Source: Niastella sp. OAS944
GTDB taxonomy: Bacteria > Bacteroidota > Bacteroidia > Chitinophagales > Chitinophagaceae
Direction: 5' to 3'
Length of the DNA stretch: 64,000 nt
Assembly (NCBI GenBank): GCA_024809215.1
Contig: JANUBW010000007.1
Location: 421,289 to 485,288, forward strand
Position 1 is the stretch's first letter, and every line of letters starts with the position of its first letter. The notes under the pieces were generated by a model. It did no database searches. It had not been told where the DNA came from and saw only the letters and a list, made by a program, of their open reading frames with translations. Positions 1 through 8,545 of the stretch are shown here, piece by piece. The translations under genes were made by a program, and so were the position numbers.

Positions 1-2
1 GT

Positions 3-1997
3 ACGGCAACAACTGCTGCCGCCAGCACGGTACCAACCGCGGTTACCTTACGCTTCTTCCCCGAGGGCGGCGATATGGTAACAGGTATTGAATCGGTAGT
101 GGCAGTAAAAGTGACCGATGTATATGGTTTGCCTGTCAATGCCGAAGGAAGTATTAAAGATAATACAGGCGCTACAGTTGCCACCTTTAGCACCACACAC
201 GATGGCATGGGCCGTTTTACTTTAGAGCCTCAGTCCGGTAAAACCTATGTTGCCGAATGGACCGATGAGAAAAAGCAGGCGCATAAAACCCCATTGCCCG
301 ATGCCCGCACAACCGGTGTGGTATTGCAATGTGCACCTACCGGTAGCCGGCAGGCATTTATAATTAAACGTTCACAGGAGGCGCCCGAAAATTTAAAAAC
401 ATTGTACCTGTTGGGTTATTTTAACTCACAGGTGGTTTATAAAGCCCGGTTGAACCTGGCGCAGAATTTTATGGTAAGCGGTTCTATTCCGCTTGAAGGT
501 ATACCAACCGGTATGATACAAATGACCGTGTTTGATGCCGACTGGAAACCACTGGCCGAGCGTATTGCTTTTGTAAACAAAGAAGATTACTTCTTTACCA
601 GCCGGGTGGTGCCTATAACAAAAAGCACGGAACGAAGAGCTAAGAATACGATGGTAATAGATGTGCCCGATACTTTAAGAAGTAACCTTAGCCTGGCCAT
701 CACAGATGCAGGCCTTACCAAGGCCGATCCCGATGCCGATAACATCGTATCGCACATGTTACTGGGCGGCGATCTGCGTGGGTATATTCACAATCCATAT
801 TATTATTTTACCGGTAACGATGATACGGTACGTGCCCACCTCGACCTGGTAATGCTTACCAATGGCTGGCGCAAGTTTAAATGGGACGATCTGGCTGCCG
901 GTAAATTGCCGGTGATAAAATTCCCAAGAGAAAATTACCTGTCGCTAAACGCAACCTTAACCGGTGTGCTGCAAAGCCAGGTGCCAAAGAATACCCAGTT
1001 GAACGTATTCCTACAGGCAAAAGATTCTTCACGTCAGTTGTTCTTCCTCACTATGGATTCAACGGGTAAGTTTCAGCAGGAGGGGTTGGTGTTCTTTGAT
1101 ACGGTGTCGGTGTTTTACCAGTTCAATAATAGTAAACACCTTGCCAACAAAGCCGTTGTTAATTTCACTAACGGCACACATAAAAGCGCTTCAACTATTA
1201 AACCCGATACGGGCTGGCGGGTGCCCATGCCATTAGATACAAGCCTGCTGAACAGAGGTAAGTATTTTGCCAGTGAAGCCGACCGCCTTAAAGTTGAATC
1301 TGATAAGAAAGTAAAAACACTGGAGGCCGTTACGGTAAAGGCAAAACAGAAATCGAAGCAGCAACAAATGGACGAAAAGTATACCAGTGGTTTGTTCTCG
1401 GGCGGCGATGCTACCACCTTCGACCTTACCGATGATGTGGCGGCCATGGGGGCTTATAATATCTTTAGTTATCTGCAGGGCCGCGTAGCAGGTTTGCAAA
1501 TTACTACCGGTGGTGGAGGCTCGCAATTACAATGGCGTAATGCAACCCCTGCTTTGTTCCTGAACGAAATGCCGGTTGATGTAAGTGCTATTGAAAACAT
1601 TCCGGTTTCTGATATTGCTTATGTAAAAGCGTTCCGTCCGCCATTCTTTGGGGCAACCGGTGGTGGTGCAGGCGGTGCTATTGCCATTTATACCAAGAAG
1701 GGGGGCGAAGGCAGCTCTTCAACCAGCAATATTGGGGGGCTCGATAAAAGCAGACTTACCGGTTATGCTATGCCTAAGGAATTTTATTCGCCCGATTACA
1801 GCAAAGAAACTACCGATGCTTCGTTGCCCGATGTTAGGCCAACCATCTACTGGGCGCCGTACATTCTTACCGATAAGAACAACCATAAATTAACGATCAC
1901 CTTTTATAACAATGATGTATCGAAGCGTTTACGCGTTGTTTTAGAAGGTATGAATGAAGAAGGTCAGTTGACGAGAGTGGAGAAGATAATTGAGTAA
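3..1997 (+). CDS. MG-domain / TonB plug-domain protein (5' partial)
   Basis: The frame is open from base 3, so the gene enters from the left edge; the first Met in the window (75) is internal, inside the motif FFPEGGDMVTGIESVVAVK, which is typical of the macroglobulin-like MG domain of a Bacteroidota outer-membrane protein family. After several beta-sandwich-like stretches, the region around codons 455-550 (LQGRVAGLQI, later FFGATGGGAGGAIAIYTKKG) has the shape of a TonB-receptor plug domain, but no beta-barrel follows. Family members of this kind are periplasmic or outer-membrane associated and of unknown function; a role in envelope or TonB-linked processes is inference. An intrinsic terminator follows directly. 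The true start and signal peptide lie outside the window. Confidence 0.75.
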   Translation, partial: TATTAAASTVPTAVTLRFFPEGGDMVTGIESVVAVKVTDVYGLPVNAEGSIKDNTGATVATFSTTHDGMGRFTLEPQSGKTYVAEWTDEKKQAHKTPLPDARTTGVVLQCAPTGSRQAFIIKRSQEAPENLKTLYLLGYFNSQVVYKARLNLAQNFMVSGSIPLEGIPTGMIQMTVFDADWKPLAERIAFVNKEDYFFTSRVVPITKSTERRAKNTMVIDVPDTLRSNLSLAITDAGLTKADPDADNIVSHMLLGGDLRGYIHNPYYYFTGNDDTVRAHLDLVMLTNGWRKFKWDDLAAGKLPVIKFPRENYLSLNATLTGVLQSQVPKNTQLNVFLQAKDSSRQLFFLTMDSTGKFQQEGLVFFDTVSVFYQFNNSKHLANKAVVNFTNGTHKSASTIKPDTGWRVPMPLDTSLLNRGKYFASEADRLKVESDKKVKTLEAVTVKAKQKSKQQQMDEKYTSGLFSGGDATTFDLTDDVAAMGAYNIFSYLQGRVAGLQITTGGGGSQLQWRNATPALFLNEMPVDVSAIENIPVSDIAYVKAFRPPFFGATGGGAGGAIAIYTKKGGEGSSSTSNIGGLDKSRLTGYAMPKEFYSPDYSKETTDASLPDVRPTIYWAPYILTDKNNHKLTITFYNNDVSKRLRVVLEGMNEEGQLTRVEKIIE

Positions 1998-2020
1998 GAG
2001 GATTGTTGGTTGAATTTATT

Positions 2021-2053
2021 AAGCAGCTTCAGTAATTGAGGCTGCTTTTTTTT
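2021..2053 (+). terminator. Intrinsic terminator after the MG/plug gene
   Basis: AAGCAGCTTC pairs with GAGGCTGCTT (10 bp, one T-G wobble) around a 7-nt loop, followed by a run of eight T. It lies 24 nt after the stop codon of the upstream gene. Confidence 0.85.
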
Positions 2054-2058
2054 ATGGG

Positions 2059-2177
2059 CAGAGGCTAGTAGTAAATGGCGAGTAGCGAGTGGGAAATACA
2101 TTAACGACCTGCTATTAAAAATAGCGAGCTTGGCGTTTCAGGCCCCACTAGCCATTTACCACTAGCCACTAGCCTGC
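2059..2177. repeat. Stuttered inverted array, GGCTAGT/GTAAATGG words
   Basis: The left arm (2059-2096) strings together variants of GGCTAGT, GTAAATGGC and GAGTAGCGAG; the right arm (2143-2177) carries the same words reversed and complemented (CCACTAGCC, ATTTACC, ACTAGCC). The arms differ by whole-word insertions, which indicates slippage rather than point mutation. It fills the gap between two convergent genes, just after an intrinsic terminator. One of many such arrays in this window. Confidence 0.75.
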
Positions 2178-2212
2178 TTGTTATAAGCGATTTGCCTGAT
2201 ACAACCAGGTTC

Positions 2213-2785
2213 TTAGTTCTTAAGTATAGTGATCGTTTTATTCGCATCATGCCCCTTAATAGAAGTGGAATCGGCCGGTGGGGCGGGAAGCTTATAATTA
2301 TACGTTACCACAAAACGTGAGTATATCTTCATCATATGCGACTGAAACTGAAATCCATCTCCTTTATCAGGAAGAATAGTACCGGTAAGCAAAAGCGAAT
2401 CGCCACTTTGTGGTTTTAGTTCCAGGGTGATATTATACGAAAGTTTAGGATCGGGCTTCGTTAATTCAATATCATAAAAAGAATGATGGTCGTAGGTGAG
2501 GAACAAAGTAATGTTCGAATATGCCTTGCTCATGGTATCCTCAGTAACGCCATTGAGCACCTGTTTTAAAGGCGTTGAGTCCGACTGCATCCATACACTA
2601 TCCAGGTACATCACTTCCTTGGGATTATCGGCCAGGTAAACCTTCATTTTTTTAATAATGGAATCGGGCGTGTTCTTAAACACGATGGTATCGCTTCTGG
2701 TCGATTTGGGTTTAGGCTTAAACCAAAAGTACATGCCTACACCGGCAGCGACCATGATCAAAAGTATTATCCAGGTTCCGCGCAT
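2213..2785 (-). CDS. Unknown membrane-anchored protein
   Basis: 190 aa. The N-terminus has one hydrophobic helix (about residues 4-22) followed by a basic KPKPKS stretch, so it is probably anchored in the inner membrane with the remainder exported; an uncleaved signal is equally possible. The soluble part is rich in polar and beta-prone residues and has no motif that I recognise. It is convergent with the MG/plug gene and divergent from the Nif3-like gene. It is transcribed alone. No function can be assigned. Confidence 0.6.
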   Translation of the reverse strand: MRGTWIILLIMVAAGVGMYFWFKPKPKSTRSDTIVFKNTPDSIIKKMKVYLADNPKEVMYLDSVWMQSDSTPLKQVLNGVTEDTMSKAYSNITLFLTYDHHSFYDIELTKPDPKLSYNITLELKPQSGDSLLLTGTILPDKGDGFQFQSHMMKIYSRFVVTYNYKLPAPPADSTSIKGHDANKTITILKN

Positions 2786-2893
2786 AGATGGTGGTAGTTA
2801 GTGTCAATAATTCATTTAAAATACCAATAACCTTGCAATTAACATGCCTTGCTGTCATAAATATATTTTATTAACACAAGGCCGGCTATCAAT

Positions 2894-2901
2894 TATCTTT
2901 G
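2894..2901 (+). promoter_or_regulatory. Bacteroidota -7 element TATCTTTG
   Basis: Exact match to the Bacteroidota sigma-ABfr -7 consensus TAnnTTTG, 18 nt before the ATG of the Nif3-like gene. No convincing TTG at -33 is visible. Confidence 0.65.
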
Positions 2902-2919
2902 ATTATAATCAGGTGAATT

Positions 2920-4020
2920 ATGAAAATTGCTGATATCATTACCTTGCTTGAATCTGTTGCCCCGCCTTCACTACAGGAAAGTTATGATAATGCCGGGCTG
3001 CTTACCGGTAATGCGGGCTGGGCGTGCACCGGCGCTTTGTGTACCCTGGATGCTACTGAAGAAATAGTGAACGAGGCCATACAACTTGGCTGTAACCTTA
3101 TAGTAGCGCATCACCCCATTATATTTGGTGGTTTAAAAAAGATAACGGGCAGGAATTATGTAGAAAAGACCATAATAACCGCCATTAAAAATGATATAGC
3201 GATTTATGCCATTCATACCAATTTAGATAATGTAATAGATGGCGTGAACGGTATGATGGCCGATAAACTGGGCCTGGTGAACCGAAAGATCTTATCGCCC
3301 AAAGAGGCCACGCTAAAAAAACTGTACACTTTTGTGCCGGTTGAACAGGTTGAGCAGGTGCGGGCTGCTTTGTTTGAAGCAGGCGCCGGGCAAATAGGTA
3401 ATTATGATGAATGCAGTTTTGGGACCGAAGGCGCCGGCACCTTTAGAGGTGGGGCAGGCACCAACCCCTTTGTGGGCCAACCGGGCGAACGGCATTATGA
3501 AAAGGAATTGAAGCTTGAGGTCATTTTCCCGGCTTTTGTACAAAGCACGCTTATAAGGGCTTTACGTACAGCCCATCCGTATGAAGAAGTGGCGTATGAT
3601 ATTGTAAACCTGGCCAATACGCACCCAGGCATAGGATCGGGTTTGGTGGGCGAACTGCCCAACGCAATGCCCGAAACGGCTTTTTTAAAGCAGTTAAAAC
3701 AGGCTTTTGGGCTTTCGGTAATAAGGCATACGCCCCTGCCGGGCAAAACGGTAAAAAAGGTGGCGCTTTGTGGAGGGGCTGGTAGCTTCTTGGTTTCCAA
3801 AGCGTTAGCTGCCGGTGCCGACATTTATATTACCGGCGATATGAAGTACCACGAGTTTTTTGACGCCAACGGCCGGCTAATAATTGCCGATATTGGTCAT
3901 TTTGAAAGTGAGCAATTTACCATAGATTTACTGGCTGGGATTTTGCAGGAAAAATTTCCTACCTTTGCCGTCCTTAAAACGGCTTTAAAAACCAATCCTG
4001 TGCATTATTTTGTTGATTAG
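2920..4020 (+). CDS. Nif3-like dinuclear metal center protein
   Basis: 366 aa, the long bacterial form of the NIF3/YbgI (DUF34) family. Metal-binding motifs are visible: VAHHPIIFGGLKK near residues 64-76, IHTNLDNVIDGVN near 99-111, and the C-terminal HFESEQF near 327-333. Between the two halves, about residues 128-235, sits the inserted PII/CutA-like domain (ending TAHPYEEVAYDI) seen in long members. The family forms hexameric toroids with two metal ions per subunit; a GTP cyclohydrolase-like or metal-chaperone role has been proposed, but the function is unsettled. The next gene, 91 nt downstream, encodes its usual zinc-ribbon coiled-coil neighbour. A -7 element is just upstream. Confidence 0.93.
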   Translation: MKIADIITLLESVAPPSLQESYDNAGLLTGNAGWACTGALCTLDATEEIVNEAIQLGCNLIVAHHPIIFGGLKKITGRNYVEKTIITAIKNDIAIYAIHTNLDNVIDGVNGMMADKLGLVNRKILSPKEATLKKLYTFVPVEQVEQVRAALFEAGAGQIGNYDECSFGTEGAGTFRGGAGTNPFVGQPGERHYEKELKLEVIFPAFVQSTLIRALRTAHPYEEVAYDIVNLANTHPGIGSGLVGELPNAMPETAFLKQLKQAFGLSVIRHTPLPGKTVKKVALCGGAGSFLVSKALAAGADIYITGDMKYHEFFDANGRLIIADIGHFESEQFTIDLLAGILQEKFPTFAVLKTALKTNPVHYFVD

Positions 4021-4111
4021 AGGGCAAGGCGCTGAAGGGTGCGACGCAAGATAAGCACAATCAAGGAGGGAAAGCCGGGTACAGGATTCACAACAAACTA
4101 TTAATCTCTTT

Positions 4112-4870
4112 ATGGCTAACGTTAAAGACTACTCTGTAGAAGAAAAATTAAGCGCACTCGTTGCATTGCAGAAGGTTGAATCGAAGATCGACGAGATACA
4201 GATATTGAAAGGGGAGTTACCAATGGAAGTAAGCGACCTGGAAGATGAAATTCAGGGTTTACATTCACGCCAGGTACGTATTGAGGAAGAGATCAACGGC
4301 ATACAGGAGTTTATTAATAAAAAGAAAGAACTGATCAAGGAAGCTGAAGCCCTGATCAAGAAATACGAAAAACAAAGCGAGAACGTAAAGAACAGCCGCG
4401 AGTTTGAGGCCATCAATAAAGAAATAGAGATGCAGCAGCTTGAAATTAAGCTGGCCGAAAAACACATTCGCGATGCAAACGAAGAAATAGCTGAGAAAGT
4501 AGTTGTTCTCGATAAAGCTAAAAAGAACATCGCTACCAAAGAAGGTGTGTTAAGCACCAAAAAAGGTGAGCTGGAAAAGATTATCGCTACCAACGAAAAA
4601 GAAGAAAAAGCATATAACAAACAGGCTTCTGAAGCCCGTGAAAAAGTTGAAGAGCGTTTGTTGCTTTCTTATGATCGTATTCGTAAGAACTACCGTAACG
4701 GTTTAGGTGTGGTGCCCGTTGAGCGTGACGCCTGTGGCGGTTGCTTTAACGCCATCCCCCCACAACGTCAAAGCGAAATTCGTCAACGTAAAAAGATCAT
4801 CGTTTGCGAAAACTGTGGTCGTATCCTGGTTGACCGCGACCTGTTCGACACGGTAGATGTAGTGAAATAA
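4112..4870 (+). CDS. C4-type zinc ribbon coiled-coil protein
   Basis: 252 aa. Residues about 10-180 are almost entirely charged heptad sequence (long antiparallel coiled coil), followed by a C-terminal zinc ribbon with CGGC and CENCG pairs near residues 208-236. This is the zf-RING_7/DUF164 family (CdsZ-like). It is commonly encoded next to Nif3-family proteins, as here. Proposed roles in the family include binding nucleic acid or secretion-apparatus proteins; nothing specific can be said from this sequence. Operon with the upstream gene is likely, since no terminator lies between them, and a strong terminator follows. Confidence 0.9.
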   Translation: MANVKDYSVEEKLSALVALQKVESKIDEIQILKGELPMEVSDLEDEIQGLHSRQVRIEEEINGIQEFINKKKELIKEAEALIKKYEKQSENVKNSREFEAINKEIEMQQLEIKLAEKHIRDANEEIAEKVVVLDKAKKNIATKEGVLSTKKGELEKIIATNEKEEKAYNKQASEAREKVEERLLLSYDRIRKNYRNGLGVVPVERDACGGCFNAIPPQRQSEIRQRKKIIVCENCGRILVDRDLFDTVDVVK

Positions 4871-4888
4871 GACATTTTAATATACTTT

Positions 4889-4930
4889 AAAAGGTGAGCC
4901 GCTCTTTATGGGCGGCTCACCTTTTGTTTT
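4889..4930 (+). terminator. Intrinsic terminator after Nif3-zinc ribbon operon
   Basis: AAAAGGTGAGCCGC pairs perfectly with GCGGCTCACCTTTT (14 bp) around a 9-nt loop and is followed by GTTTT. The stem is flanked by A and T runs, so it could act in both directions. Confidence 0.9.
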
Positions 4931-4989
4931 AGGGCGGGTCCTCTTTTTAAGGGGATTTGCCCTGGTTTAGTTAATACCATCTAAGTATC

Positions 4990-5049
4990 AAGTCCGTACC
5001 AAGTCCGTACCATCTCCGTACCAAGTCCGTGGTTTTAACGGACATGGTA
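4990..5049. repeat. Tandem 11-mer AAGTCCGTACC with inverted copy
   Basis: Four consecutive 11-nt units occupy 4990-5033: AAGTCCGTACC, AAGTCCGTACC, ATCTCCGTACC, AAGTCCGTGGT. At 5037-5049 AACGGACATGGTA is an inverted copy of the third unit with one change. The gap between the zinc-ribbon gene and the TPR gene (4931-5170) otherwise holds only this array and the following CCTTGTG array. Confidence 0.8.
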
Positions 5050-5104
5050 TGCTTTTCCTAAGCTAATGGTACCCTTTTAAAGCGAAGTTGGTACGCACCA
5101 AAGA

Positions 5105-5154
5105 GCCTTAAGTCACGAACCTTGTGCCTTGAGTCTTGTGCCTTGTGCCTTCTA
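5105..5154. repeat. Stuttered CCTTGTG array
   Basis: CCTTGTG occurs three times within 35 nt, interleaved with CCTTAAGTC and CCTTGAGTC variants, ending 16 nt before the TPR-protein start codon. Direct orientation only; no inverted partner was found nearby. Confidence 0.6.
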
Positions 5155-5170
5155 ACCGTATCTTGCAGCC

Positions 5171-6664
5171 ATGATTAGGCTTTGGTGTACCTGTTTGGCG
5201 CTTTTACTGGTTTTGATATACCTGCCCTGCCGGGCCGAAAAAGTGTTTGATTTTAACGACCGGTGCAAACAGGCTTACCACGAGATCATTAAGCTTAAAC
5301 TGAACAATGGTCAGCAGTTATTGAATGCCGAAAAAGCCGAACATCCCGATAACCTCATTCCATACTTCCTGGAGAACTATATCGACTTTTTTGTGCTTTT
5401 CTTCAATGAAGATCCGGCGGAATACAAAAAGCGCCTGCCCAACCGCGATACCCGGTTAGATAAAATGGATGAGGGGCCCGAGAAATCGCCTTTTTTACTA
5501 TTCACCCGGTCGGTGATCCATTTTCAATGGGCGGCTGTACGGGTTAAGTTTGGTAATAACTGGGATGCAGGGTGGGAGTTTCGCCGCTCATATTTACAAA
5601 TAAAAAAGAACCTGGAGGCCTTTCCCGATTTTACCCCCAACTTATTATATGCCGGCGCCATGCAGGTAGCGGCCGGCACCATTCCCGATGGCTATAAATG
5701 GTTAAGCAATTTGCTGGGCATCAATGGCAGTATAAAAAAGGGCATGGCCCGCATGATAAACTTTATAAACAGCGACAGTGAATGGAAGTGGCTTTTTAAT
5801 GAGGAAGCAATATTTTATTATGGGTATTTGTCGTTTTATGTGCAGAACGATAAGGTGAGCATATTTAACGTTCTTGAGAGGAAGCATTATGATTTGGTGA
5901 ATAATCATCTGTTAACCTATCTCGCCGCCAATTTGAATCGCAATAGTCAGAATGCAGAGAAAGCCGAAACGATACTAAAGAACAGGAACATCAGCGCCGA
6001 CTACATGGCAACGCCGGTATGGGATATGGAAATGGGTTATAATAAAGTGCATGGTCTCGATGCCGATGCTGCCATTTACCTGGAACGGTTTATTTTCAAC
6101 TTCAAGGGTAAGTTCTATGTAAAGGATATATTGCAGAAGCTAAGCTGGCATTATTACCTGCAGGGCGATGATGCTAAAGCGAAAGCATACCGGCAAAAAG
6201 TGCTAAAAAGCGGCAGCACATTTTCAGAAGCCGATAAACAGGCGCAAAAGGAAGCATTGACCAACGACTGGCCCAATAAACTATTATTGCAGGCGCGGTT
6301 GTTGAACGATGGCGGTTATTACAAACAGGCCATTGCCCTGTTGCATGGCAAAAACGCCAGCAGTTTTACATTGCCCGAGGAAAAGCTGGAATTTGCCTAC
6401 CGGGCGGGCCGTATATACGATGATATGGGAAACGATAGCATGGGCATTGTTTTTTACAAACAGGCTATTGAACTGGGCGAACATCGTAAAGAACATTTTG
6501 CCGCCCGCGCGGCCCTGCAAATAGGTTATGTTTACGAACAACAGGGCGATAAGCAAACTGCTAAACAATGGTTTCAGCGTTGCTTAGACATGGAAGACCA
6601 TGATTTTAAAAATTCACTCGACCAAAGAGCAAAGGCTGGTTTGGCGAGATGTAATAATGAATAA
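5171..6664 (+). CDS. Secreted TPR-like repeat protein
   Basis: 497 aa. Residues 1-22 form a signal peptide (hydrophobic core LALLLVLIYL, then CRAE), so the protein is exported to the periplasm. The remainder is alpha-helical with TPR-like helix pairs; the clearest are near residues 405-480, with paired aromatic/Ala-Gly positions as in AYRAGRIYDDMGNDSMGIVFY. Proteins of this kind are scaffolds for protein-protein contacts in the Bacteroidota envelope; the partner is unknown. The gene is monocistronic or leads into recN, which has its own promoter element. The start at 5171 fits the signal peptide. Confidence 0.65.
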   Translation: MIRLWCTCLALLLVLIYLPCRAEKVFDFNDRCKQAYHEIIKLKLNNGQQLLNAEKAEHPDNLIPYFLENYIDFFVLFFNEDPAEYKKRLPNRDTRLDKMDEGPEKSPFLLFTRSVIHFQWAAVRVKFGNNWDAGWEFRRSYLQIKKNLEAFPDFTPNLLYAGAMQVAAGTIPDGYKWLSNLLGINGSIKKGMARMINFINSDSEWKWLFNEEAIFYYGYLSFYVQNDKVSIFNVLERKHYDLVNNHLLTYLAANLNRNSQNAEKAETILKNRNISADYMATPVWDMEMGYNKVHGLDADAAIYLERFIFNFKGKFYVKDILQKLSWHYYLQGDDAKAKAYRQKVLKSGSTFSEADKQAQKEALTNDWPNKLLLQARLLNDGGYYKQAIALLHGKNASSFTLPEEKLEFAYRAGRIYDDMGNDSMGIVFYKQAIELGEHRKEHFAARAALQIGYVYEQQGDKQTAKQWFQRCLDMEDHDFKNSLDQRAKAGLARCNNE

Positions 6665-6678
6665 CTCTGATAGGAGGT

Positions 6679-6719
6679 AGCCCCCCTCCACCGGAGGGGG
6701 GATGGGGGGAGGCCCGGGG
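6679..6719. repeat. G/C-tract hairpin between TPR gene and recN
   Basis: CCCCCCTCC (6681-6689) faces GGAGGGGGG (6693-6701), then a further GGGGGGAGGCCCGGGG tract follows. A second, closely similar element lies at 58321-58367. The stem could terminate transcription but lacks a T run here. Confidence 0.6.
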
Positions 6720-6752
6720 AAAACTCCATTATAAAAAATGCCCAATGCCAAT

Positions 6753-6760
6753 TATATTTG
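6753..6760 (+). promoter_or_regulatory. -7 element TATATTTG that fixes the recN start
   Basis: Exact TAnnTTTG match located between the ATG at 6738 and the GTG at 6780. If it is used, transcription begins at about 6764-6767, so translation must start at the GTG, as protein homology also suggests. Confidence 0.6.
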
Positions 6761-6779
6761 TTACGCTCAAAATCGTACT

Positions 6780-8438
6780 GTGCTTAAAAAACTATTCATA
6801 CAGAACTTTGCAATCATTGACGAGATAGAGATCGACTTCTCGCCAAAGCTGAATATAATAACGGGTGAAACCGGCGCCGGTAAATCAATTATCATGGGAG
6901 CCCTGTCGTTGATACTGGGCGACCGGGTTGATACTTCGGTACTGCAAAGCCGCGACAAGAAATGTTATGTAGAAGGCATTTTTGTAATAGCTGAAAAGAA
7001 AGCGGTAAAAGCCTTTTTACGCGAGCAGGACCTCGATGTGGAAGAAGAACTCGTTATTCGCCGCGAAATTGGCGCCAATGGCAAATCAAGAGCATTTGTA
7101 AATGATACACCGGTTAACCTGGAGCAACTGCGCCAGCTTAGTTCTATGCTGGTTGATCTGCACCGCCAGTTTGATACCCTTGAACTGGGTGAAAGCGATT
7201 TTCAACGCCAGGTGCTCGATGCGCTGGCCGGCCATGCCGATGTATTACAACAATACCAGGCCGCATTTACCCAATGGCATCAGGCCCAACAAGAGTTAAC
7301 TGCATTACAACAACAGAAAGACCAGTTTACCAAAGAATACGATTATAATAAATTCCTGTTCGATGAGCTGCATGAAGCAGGGCTGAAGGAAAATGAACTG
7401 GAAGAAGCCGATGCAACGCTTAAGATGCTCGGCAATGCAGAAGGTATAAAAACCTCGTTGAGCAAAGTAGTGTACGAGCTAAGTGAAGGTGAAACGCCCA
7501 TGGTACAACAACTGAAATCGTTGTGCAACCAGCTGAGCCCTTACACCGAACATCATGCGGCTTTGCCGGCTTTGTTACAACGGCTGTTATCGGCTCAGAT
7601 AGAGTTGCAGGATATTGCCGATGAAGTAGAGCGCATCAATGACCATGTGCAACATGATCCCAAAAAGATAGAACAACTGAACGACCGCATTTCTACAGGT
7701 TATAAATTGCTGAAGAAACACGGCGTTCATACCACACAGGAGCTGCTTACCATAAAAGACAACCTGGAGCAAAAGTTACAGGCGGTGCTGAATATAGACG
7801 AGGCCATTCAAACCAAAGAAAAAGCAGTGCAGCAGTTGTTGCAAAAAGCAACAGAGCTGGCTGCCAAACTAACGGCCAACCGGGTTAAACAGGTGAAGCC
7901 GCTGCAGGATAAAGTGAATAAATTGCTTGGCCAGGTAGGTATGCCCAATGCACGACTGCAGGTTGATGTAACGCCACTGGCCTCGTTACAGAGTACCGGA
8001 ATAGATGATATTGAATTCTTATTCGATGCCAATAAAAGCAACCGTTTTGAGCCTATTCGCAAAGTAGCGTCGGGTGGTGAGTTAAGCCGGTTGATGTTAT
8101 GTATAAAATCGCTGGTAGCGCAATCGCTCGATCTGCCAACGCTCATCTTCGATGAAATTGACACCGGTATTTCGGGCGAAGCGGCCAAACAGGTAGGGGT
8201 AATTATGAAAGATCTTGCCCGTAAACGCCAGGTATTCAGTATTACCCATCAGCCCCAGATCGCCGGCAAGGCCGATGCCCATTACTTCGTATATAAAGAC
8301 ATTAAGGGCAATACCATTAAAACAAACATTAAACTGCTGTCGCAGGATGAACGTATAACCGCCATTGCAAAAATGCTGAGCGGGGAGAAGCCAACAGCAG
8401 CCGCTTTGGAAAACGCCCGCGAGATGGTGATGAATTAA
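6780..8438 (+). CDS. recN: DNA repair protein RecN
   Basis: 552 aa from a GTG start. SMC-like ATPase of double-strand break repair. The ABC head halves lie at the two ends: Walker A GETGAGKS near residues 29-36, signature ASGGELSRLM near 435, Walker B LIFDEIDTGISG near 462-473, joined by a central coiled coil (about 150-380). A longer reading frame begins with an ATG at 6738, but the family starts at (M)LKKLFIQNFAIIDE and a -7 promoter element lies between the two candidates, so the GTG is chosen. Length is normal for the family. Its stop codon TAA is embedded in the first unit of the following GCTAATGTG array. fabI follows on the same strand with its own promoter. Confidence 0.95.
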   Translation: MLKKLFIQNFAIIDEIEIDFSPKLNIITGETGAGKSIIMGALSLILGDRVDTSVLQSRDKKCYVEGIFVIAEKKAVKAFLREQDLDVEEELVIRREIGANGKSRAFVNDTPVNLEQLRQLSSMLVDLHRQFDTLELGESDFQRQVLDALAGHADVLQQYQAAFTQWHQAQQELTALQQQKDQFTKEYDYNKFLFDELHEAGLKENELEEADATLKMLGNAEGIKTSLSKVVYELSEGETPMVQQLKSLCNQLSPYTEHHAALPALLQRLLSAQIELQDIADEVERINDHVQHDPKKIEQLNDRISTGYKLLKKHGVHTTQELLTIKDNLEQKLQAVLNIDEAIQTKEKAVQQLLQKATELAAKLTANRVKQVKPLQDKVNKLLGQVGMPNARLQVDVTPLASLQSTGIDDIEFLFDANKSNRFEPIRKVASGGELSRLMLCIKSLVAQSLDLPTLIFDEIDTGISGEAAKQVGVIMKDLARKRQVFSITHQPQIAGKADAHYFVYKDIKGNTIKTNIKLLSQDERITAIAKMLSGEKPTAAALENAREMVMN

Positions 8439-8474
8439 TGTGATAATTAGCTAATGTGCAAATGTGCTAATGAA
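8436..8474. repeat. GCTAATGTG stuttered array after recN
   Basis: TAATGTGATAATTAGCTAATGTGCAAATGTGCTAATG-type sequence, period about 9-10 nt, beginning within the recN stop codon. Direct orientation only. Same word family as the arrays near 10666, 12449, 20892, 31475 and 58251. Confidence 0.75.
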
Positions 8475-8508
8475 ATACAGGAAATGCGCAGAGAATGGAA
8501 AATGATGT

Positions 8509-8516
8509 TATTTTTG
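8509..8516 (+). promoter_or_regulatory. -7 element TATTTTTG for fabI
   Basis: Exact TAnnTTTG match 29 nt before the ATG at 8546. It lies downstream of the alternative upstream ATG (8495), which argues against that longer start. Confidence 0.65.
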
Positions 8517-8545
8517 CGCGCATTCTAATTAAAAAACAAAATTCT

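Noticed and set aside
6738..6779. N-terminal extension of RecN from the ATG at 6738
   Set aside because: It covers a consensus -7 element and adds residues not found in the family.
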